Below are positions 11,977 to 26,008 of a stretch of DNA of 64,000 nucleotides, one piece after another. This DNA comes from Mikania micrantha (Eukaryota > Streptophyta > Magnoliopsida > Asterales > Asteraceae). The DNA lies in assembly GCA_009363875.1 (NCBI GenBank), contig CM018691.1:39409446-39473445 (forward strand). Reading direction: 5' to 3'. Position 1 is the first letter of the stretch. Every line of letters begins with the position of its first letter. The notes beneath the pieces are model-generated. The model searched no databases. It was given only the letters and a program-made list of their open reading frames with translations, and was not told where the DNA came from. A program made the position numbers and the translations under genes.

Positions 11977-14260
11977 ATGGATGAAGGCAACATTAACATG
12001 ACCGTGGCAGAACTTGACGGACTCATCAACAATCGGATTGTTGAGGCAATTGCAACCTATGCTCAGACACATCAGTTAGGACCACAAGGTCAAATGGGAG
12101 GGCTGTGAAACCCAACGGTGTGCACGTTCAAGACATTCCTGGACTGCAAACCGCATAATTTCAAAGGATCGGAAGGAGCTGTTAAACTTCTTCGATAGAT
12201 TGAAAATTTTGAGTCGGTGTTTGCAATGTGTAATTACCCAGAGGAAAACAAGGTTAAGTATGCTGCTGGTACTTTGGAAGATCCAGCACTGACATGGTGG
12301 AATTCTAATGTACAGACACTAAGCCTGGATGTGGCCAATGCACTTACTTGGTATGGATTCAAGACACTGCTTCAGGAGGAGTATTGCCCCCGCAATGAGG
12401 TACAAAAACTTGAGGATGAATACTGGTATCTCAAGATGGAAGGTTCTGATATTGAGGAATTAACTACTCATCTCCCGAACTAGCAAGACTCTTACCTCAA
12501 ATGGCAACTCCGCTATACATTGGAGGGTTGGTGTCTCAGATTCAAGGATTAGTCACATCTGCTAATCCCACCACAATTCAACAAACTGTTCGACTGGAAC
12601 ACCAACTGACTGACTAGGCGGTGCTGCATGGGACATTACCCAAGCGAATAGCAGCAGCTAAGGTGGGAGACCACAAAAGGAAGTGGGAAAGCAACGTTTC
12701 CAAATATTCCACTCAACATTCATTCCAACAGAACCGCAAGCATAAATCAAGCAAAACCCATCATAACTCAAATAATAATCAACAATCTTAGGAGGGTAAG
12801 GTGGTAAATATCCAACATGCAACAAGTGCGAATTCCATCACCTTGGGAATCAATGTGATAAGTACTGATGCCAACGGTGCGGGAAGATGGGTCATGCAGC
12901 GAAGGACTGTCAAGGGGAACTACAAACAAACCCTACCAGCCATAACAACACACAGAAGGGCTGTTATGAGTGTGGCAAACCTGGTCATTCCAATAAGGAT
13001 TGCCCACAACTCAAAAAAAGGAGGGACTAATGATACAACCACAAATGGAAACAGCATCAACAACAACAACACAAATGGTGCCAAGGGCAGGGCTTTTGTA
13101 ATTGGAGGACGCCAGGCACAGGAAGATCCCAACATTTTTACGGGTACGTTCCTCTTGAATAATCACTCAGCCTATATGATATTTGACACCGGTGCAGATC
13201 GGAGTTTTGTATCTAGTAAGTTTTGTGAATAGATGAGTGTTACTCCTTTTGCCCTAGACAACCCATACATTATAGAACTAGCTGATAGTAAGTTAGTTGT
13301 AGTAGAACATATTCTTAAAGGATGTATCCTTGACTTGATGGGTCACACACTTGACATTAACCTTATGCCTATTGTATTAGGCATTTTTTATGTAGTCATT
13401 GGCATGGACTGGTTGTCGAAACACCAGGCTGAAATAATATGTCATGACAAGATTGTCTGTATTTCTCTTTCACAAGAAGAGACTCTATATGTACAAGAAG
13501 AGAAGCATAGTACACCATTACGTCTCATCTCTAGTATGAAGGCACAAAAATGTCTGCGTAAAGGTCATACAGCGGTCATAGCACTTATAACTGAAAAGCT
13601 TGTAGCTGAGGAGAAGATCAAGGACATTCCAGTGGTGTGTGATTTTCCTGAAGTATTTCCAAAAGATTTACCGTTATTACCCCTACCATGCAAATGGAAT
13701 TCCGAATCGACCTTACACCATACCCAACACCGATTGCTAGAGCGCCTTATCGACTTGAACCATCTGAAATGCAAAAGTTATCTACACAACTGCAAGAGTT
13801 GTTGGATAAAGGTTTTATACGACCTACTTTTTCGCCTTGGGGAGCGCCAGTCTTATATGTTAAGAAAAAGGATAGGACTTTTCGCATGTGTATTGATTAC
13901 CATGAACTTAACAAAGTTACCATCAAAAATCGGTATCCATTACCTCGATTTGACGATATGTTCGATCAGTTACTAGGTTCGAGTTACTACTCAAAGATTG
14001 ATCTCAGATCTGTTTACCATCAACTTAGAGTTCAAGAAGCGGATATTCCAAAGATAGCGTTCGAATAGAAGAGGATCATGCTGAACATCTTTGTTTGACG
14101 TTAGAATTACTTAAACAAGAGAAACTTTAAGCCAAGTTTTGTAAATGTGACTTCTGGATAGAGAAGTTCAATTCTTGGGACATGTATTAAGTGAAAAGGG
14201 TATACATGTTGATCCAGCTAAGATAGAGGCGATTAAGAATGGGAAGCACCGGTAACATCT
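11977..14260 (+). pseudogene. Decayed gag-pol of Tekay-like Gypsy element D
   Basis: Gag starts at ATG 11977 (MDEGNINMTVAELDG). The capsid motif LTWWN is near 12290, and two CCHC knuckles (CQRCGKMGHAAKDC and CYECGKPGHSNKDC) lie near 12870-13010 in another frame. Protease follows with FDTGADRSFVS at about 13180 and the GMDWLSKHQAE segment near 13400. RT begins near 13688 (APYRLEPSEMQKLS, GAPVLYVKKKD, RMCIDYHELNK) and stops at IPKIAFE (14068). The remaining RT sequence (EDHAEHL...) follows directly, so the catalytic FxDD block is deleted. Multiple stops and frameshifts are present. RNase H and integrase are absent, replaced by unassigned sequence and then the Athila element. Confidence 0.8.
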
Positions 14261-14615
14261 GTACATAATCACAGTGTAATAGTTAATGTTATGCAATCAT
14301 AGTTCAAGTATTCAAAAACTCATGGAATCATTGTACAATCGTTTGTATAGTTTAGGAAATTCTATCGTGAGGGATTTAATATATACTTACTTTTTATAGT
14401 CAAATACACTATTGTAATATAGCGAAAAAGTAATGGGCTGTCGGCTGATAAGGAAGGTAGCTGGACTCTATGTATACCCTATATAAAAATTGTGTTATCA
14501 TGTTTGGTATATTGGGATAGTGTTAGTGTGTAGTGGACAAACGAATAGTAAAACAAATAAATCATTCAAACAAAATCGTAACGCGTAAGCGAGACTCAGT
14601 ATCTTTATGGGTGAC
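14261..14615. other. Unassigned sequence between element D and Athila
   Basis: I see no coding potential. GTGAC at 14611-14615 directly precedes the Athila 5' LTR and is the candidate target-site duplication; no second copy is found because Athila's 3' LTR is missing. Confidence 0.4.
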
Positions 14616-16404
14616 TGATGTGTTAGTTTAACACATCCGTTTTTGTACATAATCGAGTCTGTTTTCGTAATTATAGTTTATATTTTGAGTCTTTTTTGTT
14701 CCTTTTTACATTTTTCTTATTTTTGAAAAGGATTATGTCCCGGGGGAGTGGAAATGAAGACAATCGGGCATCGGATTCGAGTGCGGTTGATCGAGTGAAG
14801 AAATTTACCCTAGGTGGTACGCCCTAGGCCAAGCCTTGATCCCAGGCGATGTGCCTGGGAACATTCTCTGATTCCCAATATTCCGCGTGCACCATCTGGC
14901 GAGATTGCACGGCCGCAGGCGATGCGCGTGTTAGCCTCAGCCGCCCAACTAACTTGTCTCGCGTGCTCTGCGTAGCCTCATGCACCTCCCCCAGGCGGTG
15001 CGCCCCACACCTATTTTAGCTCCCTAACCCTAATTTCAGGCTTTCTACAAAAGGGACGCGACCATAGCCGTTTTGGAGACTCTTCTTGCACCTTGGAACC
15101 CTAATCTCTCCCCCGGAGCTGCTGGAGCTTAACCACTAATGTTTGGGCTTGATTGGGGTGATTGAAGTGAAGATTTCAAGGAAGAGCTTGAATAATTACC
15201 TTCTTTTCTTATTTAGTTATTGTAATTAGTAGTTTAATATGATTTCAGACCTTGTTTAGATTTGTTTGGCTACTGTTATGTTGATTGTTGGCTAGATCTT
15301 GGTTATACCTAGGTTTGGGATGATAAAGTTCAGAACTTTGTGATGTTTTGGACTTGATTTATGATTATGGATGATATATGCTTTGTCAACAGTTTTAAAT
15401 GTTGATCTTTGATGATATTTTCATGTGTTGAATGATTATATTTGATGAATGTTAGATCCACATGAATCTAGGAATGTATTTCATATAAAGATTGCATGTT
15501 AGGCCTACTACTTGGTGTTTTAGGTTAGTTTTTGGAGTGGGGATCACATTCCATAGGATTTGATATCATTAAGTGTTGTAATTCTCATATATGACCTAAC
15601 CTAGAATTCCGGGAGGTGATAGGTTAGATGGTTAGTCTATTTCACTTGGGTTATTTGAGTTAAACGACCCGGGAGGGCATTGTCTTAGATTTCCTTAGTG
15701 TTTGTGTCAATCCATGTCAAATTAGTCAACTTTATAACTCTCTAGTGTCTTAAGATACATGCGGGTGGAGAAATCCAAGAGGTGATCCACCCGTTTGAGT
15801 GCAATTGCATATCGAGAAAATCTGGAAAGTGACCCGATAGACTAGTGCATACATCACATTCTTAGGATTCCATTGGTGTCACCTGGTATCTGATCTGGGT
15901 CCCATTAGGTCATTCCAAGTTTGTTTCTTAAGATCATAGTCTTCATCCATCACAAGTAAGTCCAAGTCATCACTTGTCACACTTTTGATTCTCAACCTAG
16001 GTATACCAGTTTGTCCTTATTGGAGTTATATTCCATTTTACAGTCCCATGTTAGCTGCAGTTTTAGTTAGCCTTTTTAGTGATTAGTATTCAGTTTAGTT
16101 AGTTAGTTAGTTAAAGTCTCAATTAGGTTTTTAGAAAGTGCACCAAACCCCCTCTTTTAATTTATTTTGTTCACAGTCTAGGTTAGTTTTGTCAAACTAG
16201 TGTCCTTAGTGTTCGATATCCGGTCTTTCACAAGCTATAATGTCACCGATAGGTACACTTGCCTACCTAGCGGTCTAGTTTAGGATTTCCGATTTTAAAT
16301 AGGTGTTTAGGTCAATTCAGGGCCTAGGATTATGTATAGTGTCTTAAGCTTAGGTTAGACAGTTCTTAATTATCTTACTTTTAGGGTATAGACCGCAAGC
16401 ATCA
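14616..16404 (+). mobile_element. 5' LTR of the Athila element
   Basis: It starts TGATGTGTTAGTTTAACACATC and ends GCAAGCATCA six bases before the primer site (1789 bp). The start matches two other Athila LTRs here (45380, and minus strand from 25642). GC-rich short palindromes lie at 14808-15005, for example TCCCAGGC/GCCTGGGA (14840-14860), within an otherwise AT-rich LTR. Confidence 0.75.
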
Positions 16405-16410
16405 AGTTTT

Positions 16411-16428
16411 TGGCGCCGTTGCCGGGGA
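16411..16428 (+). other. Primer-binding site, tRNA-Asp (Athila)
   Basis: TGGCGCCGTTGCCGGGGA is an 18-nt match to the complement of the 3' end (with CCA) of plant tRNA-Asp, the primer site characteristic of Athila/Tat elements. Confidence 0.92.
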
Positions 16429-19400
16429 CACTAGGCAATAGCAAAGATTACTTAGATTGTTGCCATTTCTTGCTTATTTTCCTGTCTTTTTACCCTTCCC
16501 CTAGCTTAATTTTCATTTTTAGGTTTACTTTTATTTCTTTTCGTGCCTTTACTAGTTAATTGTTATTTGTGCCTTAGAATAAGTTTATCTATGCATATTT
16601 GAGAATTATTTGATTATCTTATTAGGGTATCGATAAGTGTATTCCCCACACCCGTTCGCATGGAGCACCGGAATTTGAGCTTACTCCACCGGAGGAGATC
16701 TTGTGTGCTGATCAGCAGGTAAGATTTATTGACCCTAATTTCGATATGGAGCCACCCCCACCCCCGCCACCGAGGCGTACTGTTCATGAGCTAGGGAGTC
16801 ATGGATTTGTTGGAGCCAGATCTGCGATCACACGTCCAGGACTCAACAACAACTTGTAGATTCCTTCGCATGTCATGTCCACCATCATGAACTCCACTCA
16901 GTTTCATGGCCTTGACGATGAGGACGCCCCTGGCCATCTTTCTCTATTCGTGCATATCTGCGATACCTTTCGTATCAATGGCGTTTCTGACGAGGCTGTC
17001 TATCTTCGTTAGTTTCCTTTCACTCTCGCGGGCTGAGCCGCGACCTGGTTGAATTTACTTCTTAGGGATTCCATCACCACTTGGCTGATATGCAAACCAA
17101 GTTTCTGAAGAAGTGTTATCCTCCTTCTAAGTCTGCTAGACTGAGAGATCAGATCCATTCGTTCCGGATGGATGATGATGAGCCATATTGTTTGGCATGG
17201 GAGCATTTTAACTCCCTTCTGAGCAGATGCCCCCAACATGTCCAATCCGATTGGGCCTTAGTTGAGAAGTTCTATAATGGACTTACCTTGGAGACGAAGA
17301 GAAGGTTCAGCACTACTGCTGGGGACACATGATGGATAAGAAGGAGCCGGAGGAGTGTGAGGCTATGTTTGAGGATTTTGCTTTGGCTGAGTATAAGGAC
17401 CCGTCCTAAGTGACGAAAGTTGCAACAGTGATTTAAACCTACTGTTGCACTACCGATCCCGACTAGAGGGATGCATCATGTCATGCCTGACACTAGCACT
17501 ATTGCAGCCTTAGAAGCAATGGCTAAGGATATCAAGGAGTTGAAGATTGCTGCTGCTAGGTGTGAGATATGTCGGGATGGACATGGTACTGCTGAGTGCC
17601 CAATCACTGATCAGGCACATTTAGATGCCATCAATTCGGGATAGAATAGGTCTTTCAATCCCAACCCCTATTGGAATCAGAATTCAAATTGGAGGAACCG
17701 AACTAAGGACAGAACCAAAATCAGCATCAGCATTCGAATTGGAGAGGGAACAACAACAACTCCTATGAGAGACCTCAAACGTGCCAGATTCCTATCACTA
17801 AGAGAGATGCACCTGAGAGTTCAGGCAGTAGGGATCGTGACACGAAGCTGGAGGATATGATGGCTCAGCAGATGAAGATGCTATAGCAGATCATGGACAA
17901 AGACAAGTTGCGCGACCAGAATATTGAGGAGAATGACACTCTGCTTAGGAACTAGCAGGCAGGATTCTCGGATTTACAGCGGTCAGTTGGTGAACTTGCG
18001 AAGAGGTTAGATGAGAGACCAGGTGTTTCTTTTAGAGCAAATACAGAGACCAACACGAGAGGCCATGTGAAGGCGGCTACCACACGAAGTGGTAGAGGAG
18101 GAGAGGTAGAGCTGCCACCACTGATCATTGAGGTTGATGATGAGCCAGTGGATGAGGATATTGAGCTAGAGACTCCTGCAGGGGTTCCATTAACTCTAGA
18201 CCCAGCAAGTACCGCACCGAGAAGCGAGTCATCTGTTGAGAGGCTGAAGAGGGAGAAGTTGGAGGAGAAGAAGAGAGGGAAGAGAGTAGTTGATGAGCCT
18301 GAGGTTGACTTGACTAAGTTTCCATATCCTGCACATGCATTATAGTTAAAACATGATCAGGAGTATGGACATTTTTTGGAGATGTTTAAGCAGTCGAAGA
18401 TAAATCTCCCATTTTAAGAGGCTCTCCAGCATATGCCCAAATATTCTAAGTTCTTGAAAGACCTCCTGTCTAACAAGAAGAAGTTGGAGACACTCTCTAC
18501 TGTCACTTTGCGAGCTAGGTGTTCTACATTGGTTCAGAACAAACTGCCAGAGAAGCTTGAGGATCTAGGGATTTTCACTATTCCTTGTCTGTTTAGCGGT
18601 TCTTCTGTGAACCATGCATTGGCTGATCTAGGTGCTAGCATCAATTTGATGCCTTACTTCATTTACAAGCAGCTAGATCTTGGAGAGCCGGCACCTACGC
18701 GCATGAGTCTAGCATTGGCCGACCGTTCTGTCAAGTATCCTAGGGGAATTGTGGAGAATGTCCTAGTGAGGGTGGACAAGTTTGTTTTCAATGTGGATTT
18801 TGTAATTCTTGATGTGCATGCCGATGATGGAGTTCCCCTCATTACGGGACGACCCTTCCATCGCACGGTGAAGGCAATGATTGATGTGTTTGAGGGGAAG
18901 ATCTCATTGCGTCTTGGAGATGATACTGTCACCTTTGATGTGGTGAAGTCCATGAAGAAATCCAGTGGCCAGGACGATCAGGTTTACTTCCTTGATGAAT
19001 TTTTCTCTACTATGGATCGTTGCCTGGACTACATTAGTGGAGTAGATCTGTTGTAAGATCAGGACTTAGGTGACGAGGTTGTTGGAGATGAGGTTGTTAG
19101 GGATGAGGGCCATGTTGCTTCTATTGAGGTTGACCTTGGTTACATTCCTAGCAGTTTAGCAGTGGAGCCTCCCGAGTATCCCATAGTGTTTGAGGTTGTG
19201 AGTTCTGAGCTGGCTGTCAAGCCATCTGTTGAGGATCCCCCATCTTTAGAGCTAAAGAAGTTGCCATCTCACCTTGAGTATGCATTCCTCGATGGGGACT
19301 CTGATCTACCTGCCATTATTTCATCAGCTCTGACAAAAGTAGAGAAGAGTAGACTGATTAGTGTGCTGAGGGAGCACAAGCAGGCGATTGCATGGAAGCT

Positions 19401-21767
19401 GATGGATATCAAGGGTATTCACCCTTATTTCTACATGCATCGCATTCTGCTTGAGGAGGATTTCAAGCCAGTGGTCCAGCCATAGAGACGGCTTAATCCT
19501 AACATGGGAGAGGTAGTGAAGAAGGAGGTCCTTAGGTTGTTGGATGAGGGGCTCATATACCCTATTTCTGATTCATCTTGGGTGAGCCCAGTACATGTGG
19601 TCCCGAAGAAAGGAGGGATGAATGTGTTGGTGAACGAGAAGAAGGAGATAGTTCTCACCAGGACAGTCACTAGATGGAAGGTGTCCATAGACTATAGGAA
19701 GTTGAATGACCCCACCCGGAAGGACCACTTCCCCCTCCCGTTCATTGATCAGATGCTGGAGTGTTTATCAGGGCAGTTGTTCTACTGTATCCTTGATGGT
19801 TTCTCAGGTTATTTCCAGATCCCTATTGCACCAGAGGATCAGTAGAAAACCACCTTTACATGCCCGTATGGTACCTTTGCATATTTTCGTATGCCTTTTG
19901 GGTTATGTAACGCTCCAGCCACTTTTCAGAGATGCATGGTTGCCATCTTCCTGGATATGATCGAGACTTCCATGGAGGTATTTATGGATGATTTTTCTGT
20001 TTTTGGAAGTACTTTCGATCAATGCCTGACCAACCAGGATAAGATGCTTAGGAGATGTGTTGAGACCAATCTTATGCTCAACTGGGAGAAATACCATTTC
20101 ATGGTGACTAAGGGGATTTTTCTTGGACATAAGATATCCCATGATGGCATCCAGGTTGATAAATCTAAGATTGAGACGATTAGCAAACTTCCTCCTCCTA
20201 CGAGTGTTAAAGTTGTTCATAGCTTTCTAGGTCATGGGGGCTTCTACAGACATTTCAATAAGGATTTTTCTAAAATCACCCGACCTATCACTTGTCTGCT
20301 TGAGAAGGATGTTGAGTTTGTCTATGATGATGAGTTTTTGAGAGCCTTCGATTATTTGGAGGAGAGAATGGTGAGCGCACATATTCTGATAGCCCCCGAT
20401 TGGAGCGGACCGTTCGAGCTTCGAGCTCATGTGTGACACGAGTGATTTTGCAGTGGGGGTGTCTTGGGACAAAGGGTGGAGAAGCACTTCCACCATATTT
20501 ATTATGCGAGTAAGACCTTAGAAGCTGCCAGGAGAATTACACGACTACTGATAAGGAGTTGTTGGCAGTTTTCTACGCAATTGATAAGTTTAGTTCTTAT
20601 CTCGTCCTCTCCAAGACTATTGTCTATACCGATCATGCGCCTTTGCGATACCTTTTTGCGAAAATGGACACGAAGCCAAGATTGATTCATTGGATCCTCC
20701 TTCTGTCCGAGTTTCATATCGAGAGGATCCGAAGAGGGAGTTGATTCGGGAGGGCGCGATGAGGCATACGTTTCCCCAGGAGACGCTGATGAGCGTGAGG
20801 ATTGATGAGATCTGTCGCACGGAGAGGCTGGATGAGGGCTTACCATGGTTTTCTGACATTGCTAACTACTTAGCCAATGGTTTCCTTCTTAAAGGTTTGA
20901 CATCCAAACAGGGCAAGAAGTTCTTTGCCGACATGAGGCACTACATCTGGGATGCGCCTTATCTCTTTCGTGTGGCTATTGATCAGGTTTTTAGGAGATG
21001 TGTGAGCCAGGAGGAGTGATTAGAGATCCTTAGACACTGTCACGAGGGGCTGACCGGTGGCTATCATGAACCTTCTTTCACAGCGAAGAAGGTATTTGAT
21101 TCCGATTTCTATTGGCCTACCATTTTTAAGGATGCTCATGATCTTGTTAGGAAATGTGACACCTGTCAGAGGACAGGAAACATCTCATCTAGGAATGAGA
21201 TGCCCCAGCACCATATTCAGGTTCTTGAAGTATTTGATATATGAGGTATTGACTTCATGGGACCTTTCCCTGCTTCTCGAGGGAACAGGCACATCCTCTT
21301 TGCGATTGACTATGTTTCTAAGTGGGTTGAGGCACACGTGCTTCCCACTAATGACGCGCGAGTGGTGGTGATATTTCTGAAGCATTTGTTATGTAGGTTT
21401 GGTACCCCGAGAGCGTTGATCAGTGACCGAGGCATTCATTTTTGCAATGCCCAGATGGAGAAGGTGTTAGCAAAGTATGGGGTCACCCATCATTTGCCAA
21501 CTGTCTATCATCCACAAACAAGCGGTCAGGTTGAGAACGCAAATCGGGAGTGAAGAGGATTTTGAAGAAGACTGTCGGCCACACTAGGAAAGATTGGGCC
21601 GACAAATTAGATGATGCCTTGTGGGATTTTAGGACCACTTTAAAGAATCCGATTGGGACGACCCCCTATCGAATGGTCTATGGGAAAGCCTGTCATCTGC
21701 TGGTTAAGCTTGAGCACAAAGCCTTTTGGGCTTTGAAAGCCGTGAACTTGGATTTGTCAAAGGCCAC

Positions 21768-24700
21768 TGATGTGCACAAAGTAGTTCAATTAAAAGTAAC
21801 AAAATCACAACTAACCTAAGCACTAAGTAATACTCTAGACTCTCTAAAACTAAACTACTGATAGGCAAGTGAACCTATTGAAAATAGTAAAGAAAAAGCA
21901 AGTCTGAATATCGAACCCACAGACTTCTACAGAAAATACTAACTAGACTCTAAGACTTATCTATACAAGTTTATTTAATTAAAAAGTATTGTTTGAAAGG
22001 GTTTTTTTAATTTATTAAACTAAAATAATTAAATGACCTAAAAACCGATTTAAGACTAAGTAGCAAAAGTGAATCAAGAAGTAACAATGATGAAGTGACT
22101 ACCTAGGGATTTACTCTATACATGTTTAACACTTTTTAGATCGATTATGGAACTATTGTGAAACCGGGATCTTGGATTTTTAACTTACAAACAACATAGA
22201 GTATCTTCAACCTTTCTCAAAGATGTCAACTAAGATGTTTACAAGTTGCTAAATTACCGGTTTAATGAGTTTCTTTCACAAGTTACCCAAACCATCAATG
22301 ACATATCCTAAAGACCATCTACCTCACGGAAATAAAAGTCTCAAACACATAAATGTGCAAGGGATAATAAGGAATCTCAAATTGGATTCGGTAGGCAAGG
22401 AAATGTCCAATTAACTAGACTTAGTCTTTTGACAAAGAATTTAACTAGAAACCAAACACCTAAGACAAACCAACAACCTCTCACCTTACGGATTTTAAGA
22501 TTGGTTAAACATTTAGATTATTTAGAATCTAATCAACATTCCTATGAACTACTACGTCTAGCAATTCATTTACTACTCAAAAACACAAAGTAATTGATCT
22601 AACATGCATCTTTGTTATGAAAGACATTTATCAAAGCACACAAGGAATAAATTGATCAAATCATAAACGACTCTAAACATTCATACACATCCAAGATTTA
22701 AATCCAAATCGTTATGTCATTGCATAATCACAAATATTGTTCCACAATCGATCGAATCAAATGTTAAACATGCATAATCATTAAAACTGTAGGTAGTTCT
22801 AACGATTTAGTCAACAATCATCCTGAACAAACGGAAAGATCTAATCCAAAACCCAATACCAAACATCATTCAAATGAAATAAACAAGAAGGAAATCAAAA
22901 CCGATCGTTGTACACCCTTCGAATATCAATCCTAGGGCTTCTGAATGATTGATCTTGCCTTACTTGCCTTCCAAGTCCTCTTGGTCGCCTCCAATGCTCG
23001 TCTCCAATCGTCAGTCACCCTAAAAATTAAGCCTCCAGCCGTTTTTATCAAAAGAATCGAATTTCTGAATTTTTCATCTCGTCGGGTATCGCGACGGCTG
23101 CCTCAAGACCCTTCGCGTAGCGCGAAGGGTGTCACAAACCGAAAAATTAGTCGGGTCAACCCGCAATGATTAAGTGGGGGTAATTTAGTCATTTCCATCT
23201 GTCGCCTAGCGCGACAAGGTTTCCTTTAGGCGTCGCGTAGCACGAAGGCCACAAAATCCAGCTTTTGTTGTTCTCTTCAATTCCAGACCCGTCCTCGCCC
23301 TACCACGAGCTCGTTTCTTTGTATTCTCGTGCCAAATATATATGTTTGTGACCTGCAAGCATTCATTTACAAAACTGTGAAGCACCAGCTAATATAAATT
23401 ACAAAACTAACTAAAAATTATGACAATTTCATTCGAGAATTACATCATAAATGACGAAATCACATTTAGTCGTGCTTGAAATCCACGTTGATTTGATGAT
23501 TTTAATTATTACAGGTTGATAGTATGCGAAAAATGGCGTTAGTATATCACAAAGAAACATCCATCACCTAATGTTTATTCAAATAGATGATCAACTAATT
23601 TCATGTCTATAATCATAACTCGGAAATGAAAAGAATGAGTGTAAGCGAAATCGCGAAACGAGACTCCGATTTCAAGATACACTGAATCGAACATAGCGTT
23701 AAATAAGAGATCATATATTTTGAACTCTTTAGTTCTTGAAATAAAAACCATTGGAAAGATCTTGAAAAATCGTGAACGTAGGCGAAAACTGTGCGCAAAA
23801 CGGAGTTCGTATGCTCCTGAATCGCGAACGAAAAAAATCAAAAATTTGAATAAACAAGCGTGGGGAGGTACGCCCCGGGCCACGCACCCAGATGGGGCGT
23901 TGCGCCCGGAGGCCCCTGAGGCGGTAGAAGAGCTTAAAAATCAGATTTTATACACAGAACAAATCCATTTCGTTTTCTAACCCTTCTAGTCGACTCCCAG
24001 ACGAACCAACATCAATTTTTAGCATCCAAACTCCACTTTGAAGGTTTCTAAACATCTAGATCGCACCAAGGATTGTATCTAAGAGTTCTGATCGTTGTTT
24101 TACCCGCAAAAATCTGTCAGATTAGGTAACGGTTTGTTTTAACCTTGTAGCTTGATTTTGATTGATTTAATCTTGTTTTTAAAAGTAATGAGATAATTAG
24201 GGTTGTTGATTATTGCCTAGATGATGGGTAGGATTGAATATAAACAAAGAACACGATGTTCTAACGGGTAAATCCTTGTTTTGAGCCATTATAATGCGCA
24301 GTTTTCATGATAGCATAACTATGATTAAAATGGTTTAAACCATTTGATTGTAACAATGATTATGATTGTCTTGATCATTTCTTGAAATGCTAGGTTAAAT
24401 CCAAGTGTTTCAAACTAATGACAACCATAAAGATGATCACCAGAATAATGATCTGATGTTATGATAACAGTCAGATTAGCACATTAAGCATATTAAACCT
24501 ATTTTAATATCACATTCTCATGTTTCATGATACCTAAATGATCAATTACAAGGATTGACTATTCCTAAGCCAGAAATTCATCTGGAAATTGTTTAGTAAA
24601 ATAATCAAAAACAACATCTATTTGATTAATCCGAAAATGTCATGATTAATTCAGTTAGTCATAAATTGTTATAGGAACCATATAGGATTTCCTATCAGCT

Positions 24701-25642
24701 GAACATCAAGATCATCATTATCAGCATATAACTGTGAGATCATAGCCCCCTCTCTTTCTCTTTTTAAATGTCTATCAAAACTCGGGGTGGAACATGTAGA
24801 TACAATTTCAAAACGTATTTTATCAACTATTATGAAATCATATATCAATATCACGAGGAAAATCATGATAAACATTTATCAACACTGTGAAATCATATAT
24901 CAGTATCATCATGAAAATCATGGCAAACTATTATCAAGTAATCTTTTATCAAATCATTAAAACAAGCGTATCACTTGGAAACTTTGGTTATGTGGAGGCT
25001 ATTTGGGCACATTCTTATGTGAACATCATTAACTTGTTATCAAGCTCTTGGTAGTACTGGTATGATCATATGCGGGAACACAAGGTCATTATCACAAATC
25101 GCTCCAACAGTGGGTTGGATCTCATCATGTGAGCTAACAATCATTACTAACGATCGTTTATCATTAGGTTTGATGTTTGCATGCTCAAGTAGATTCAATT
25201 TCAAAGTACCTGTTTGATCACTTGTGATTACTACAACCTAAAAATCATTGTTTGAACAATCAATTTAAATCAACAAAACCTATGAATCTCACTCAACTAT
25301 TCGTAGTTGACTTTTATTTACATGCTTCAGGTAATGGGGAGCTTCAGTTAAGCAATCTAGGTCAGGATCAACAGTAGAAAGAGTTATGACATAGAAAGAA
25401 AACAAAAACATCGTATTGTATAATAATTATCTTACGATAAACTTGTCGTATAATATGTATGTTATGTTTGTTTAAATGAACCTAATTTTATGAAACATAG
25501 TAAATCATGGGTTATTCTCCAACATTGGCACATAAACACATAGTCACGCGCCGTGGATTCCACACTTGGCGTGGGTTGTGACAAAAATGTACAGAAATAA
25601 CCAAAAACAACCGAGTAAACTGATGTGTTTAGCAACACAACA
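21768..25642 (-). mobile_element. Antisense Athila-type solo LTR inside the Athila integrase
   Basis: On the minus strand it runs from TGTTGTGTTGCTAAACACATC (25642) to TTTGTGCACATCA (21768), with flanking GCCAC (21763-21767) and GCCGC (25643-25647) as a 4/5 target-site duplication. Removing it restores the integrase reading. After subtracting the inner Tekay LTR it is about 1.7 kb, like the solo Athila LTR at 45380-47079, with which it aligns. Minus-strand sequence at 23350-23430 matches 45440-45500. Confidence 0.8.
23419..25583 (+). mobile_element. Tekay-type solo LTR nested in the Athila solo LTR
   Basis: It is bounded by a perfect 5-bp duplication AAAAT (23414-23418 and 25584-25588). It begins TATGACAATT (TG mutated to TA) and ends GGTTGTGACA. 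Its sequence is homologous to the reverse complement of the Tekay LTR at 54041-56098, for example around 23450-23480 and 24190-24290. Length 2165 bp. Confidence 0.8.
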
Positions 25643-26008
25643 GCCGCCAAGAACCAGTTCCTCCAGATGCACGAGTTGGATGAGCTACGCGACGAGTCGT
25701 ATGCTCGGTCGTAGAGTTATAAGGAGCGCACGAAGGCGCTGCACGACCGGAGACTGAAGAAGGTGAAGGATTTTGAAAATGGCAATTGAGTTCAGGTTTA
25801 TGACTCGATACTGAGGCTTTTTTCAGGAAAGCTAAAGTCAAGATAGAGAGGCCCTTTCGTTATTCGTGAGGTGTTCCCGCATGGTGCGGTTGAATTGGAA
25901 TCAGGGGACCACACCTGGAAGGTAAATGGGCACCGTTTGAAGCCCTACATTGGAGGTCCGGTACCATCAGATGAGGAGATTGTTCTCCTTGAATTCCGAG
26001 CAGATTAG

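Larger units (their letters stand above)
16662..26008 (+). pseudogene. Athila gag-pol, broken and split by a nested LTR insertion
   Basis: Gag: GLDDEDAPGHLSLFVHICDTF near 16905, then FLKKCYPPSKSARLRDQIHSF at about 17100-17165. A zinc-knuckle-like CEICRDGHGTAEC-type segment lies near 17560, then a coiled coil and acidic region. Protease: LADLGASINLMPY at about 18620. RT: DEGLIYPISDSSWVSPVHVVPKK (19540-19610), FGLCNAPATFQRCM and FMDDFSVFG (19980). RNase H: TDHAPLRYLFAKMD near 20630. Integrase: zinc-binding HCHEGLTGGYH..CDTCQRTG (21030-21180), core GIDFMGPFPASRGNRH, ISDRG and YHPQTSGQVENANRE (21540). The frame is interrupted at 21767 and resumes at 25648 with NQFLQMHELDELRDESY, ending GHRLKPYIGG near 25950 and a stop at 26008. 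Many stops (for example 16858, 17034, 17409, 19486, 19844) make it inactive. Confidence 0.85.
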
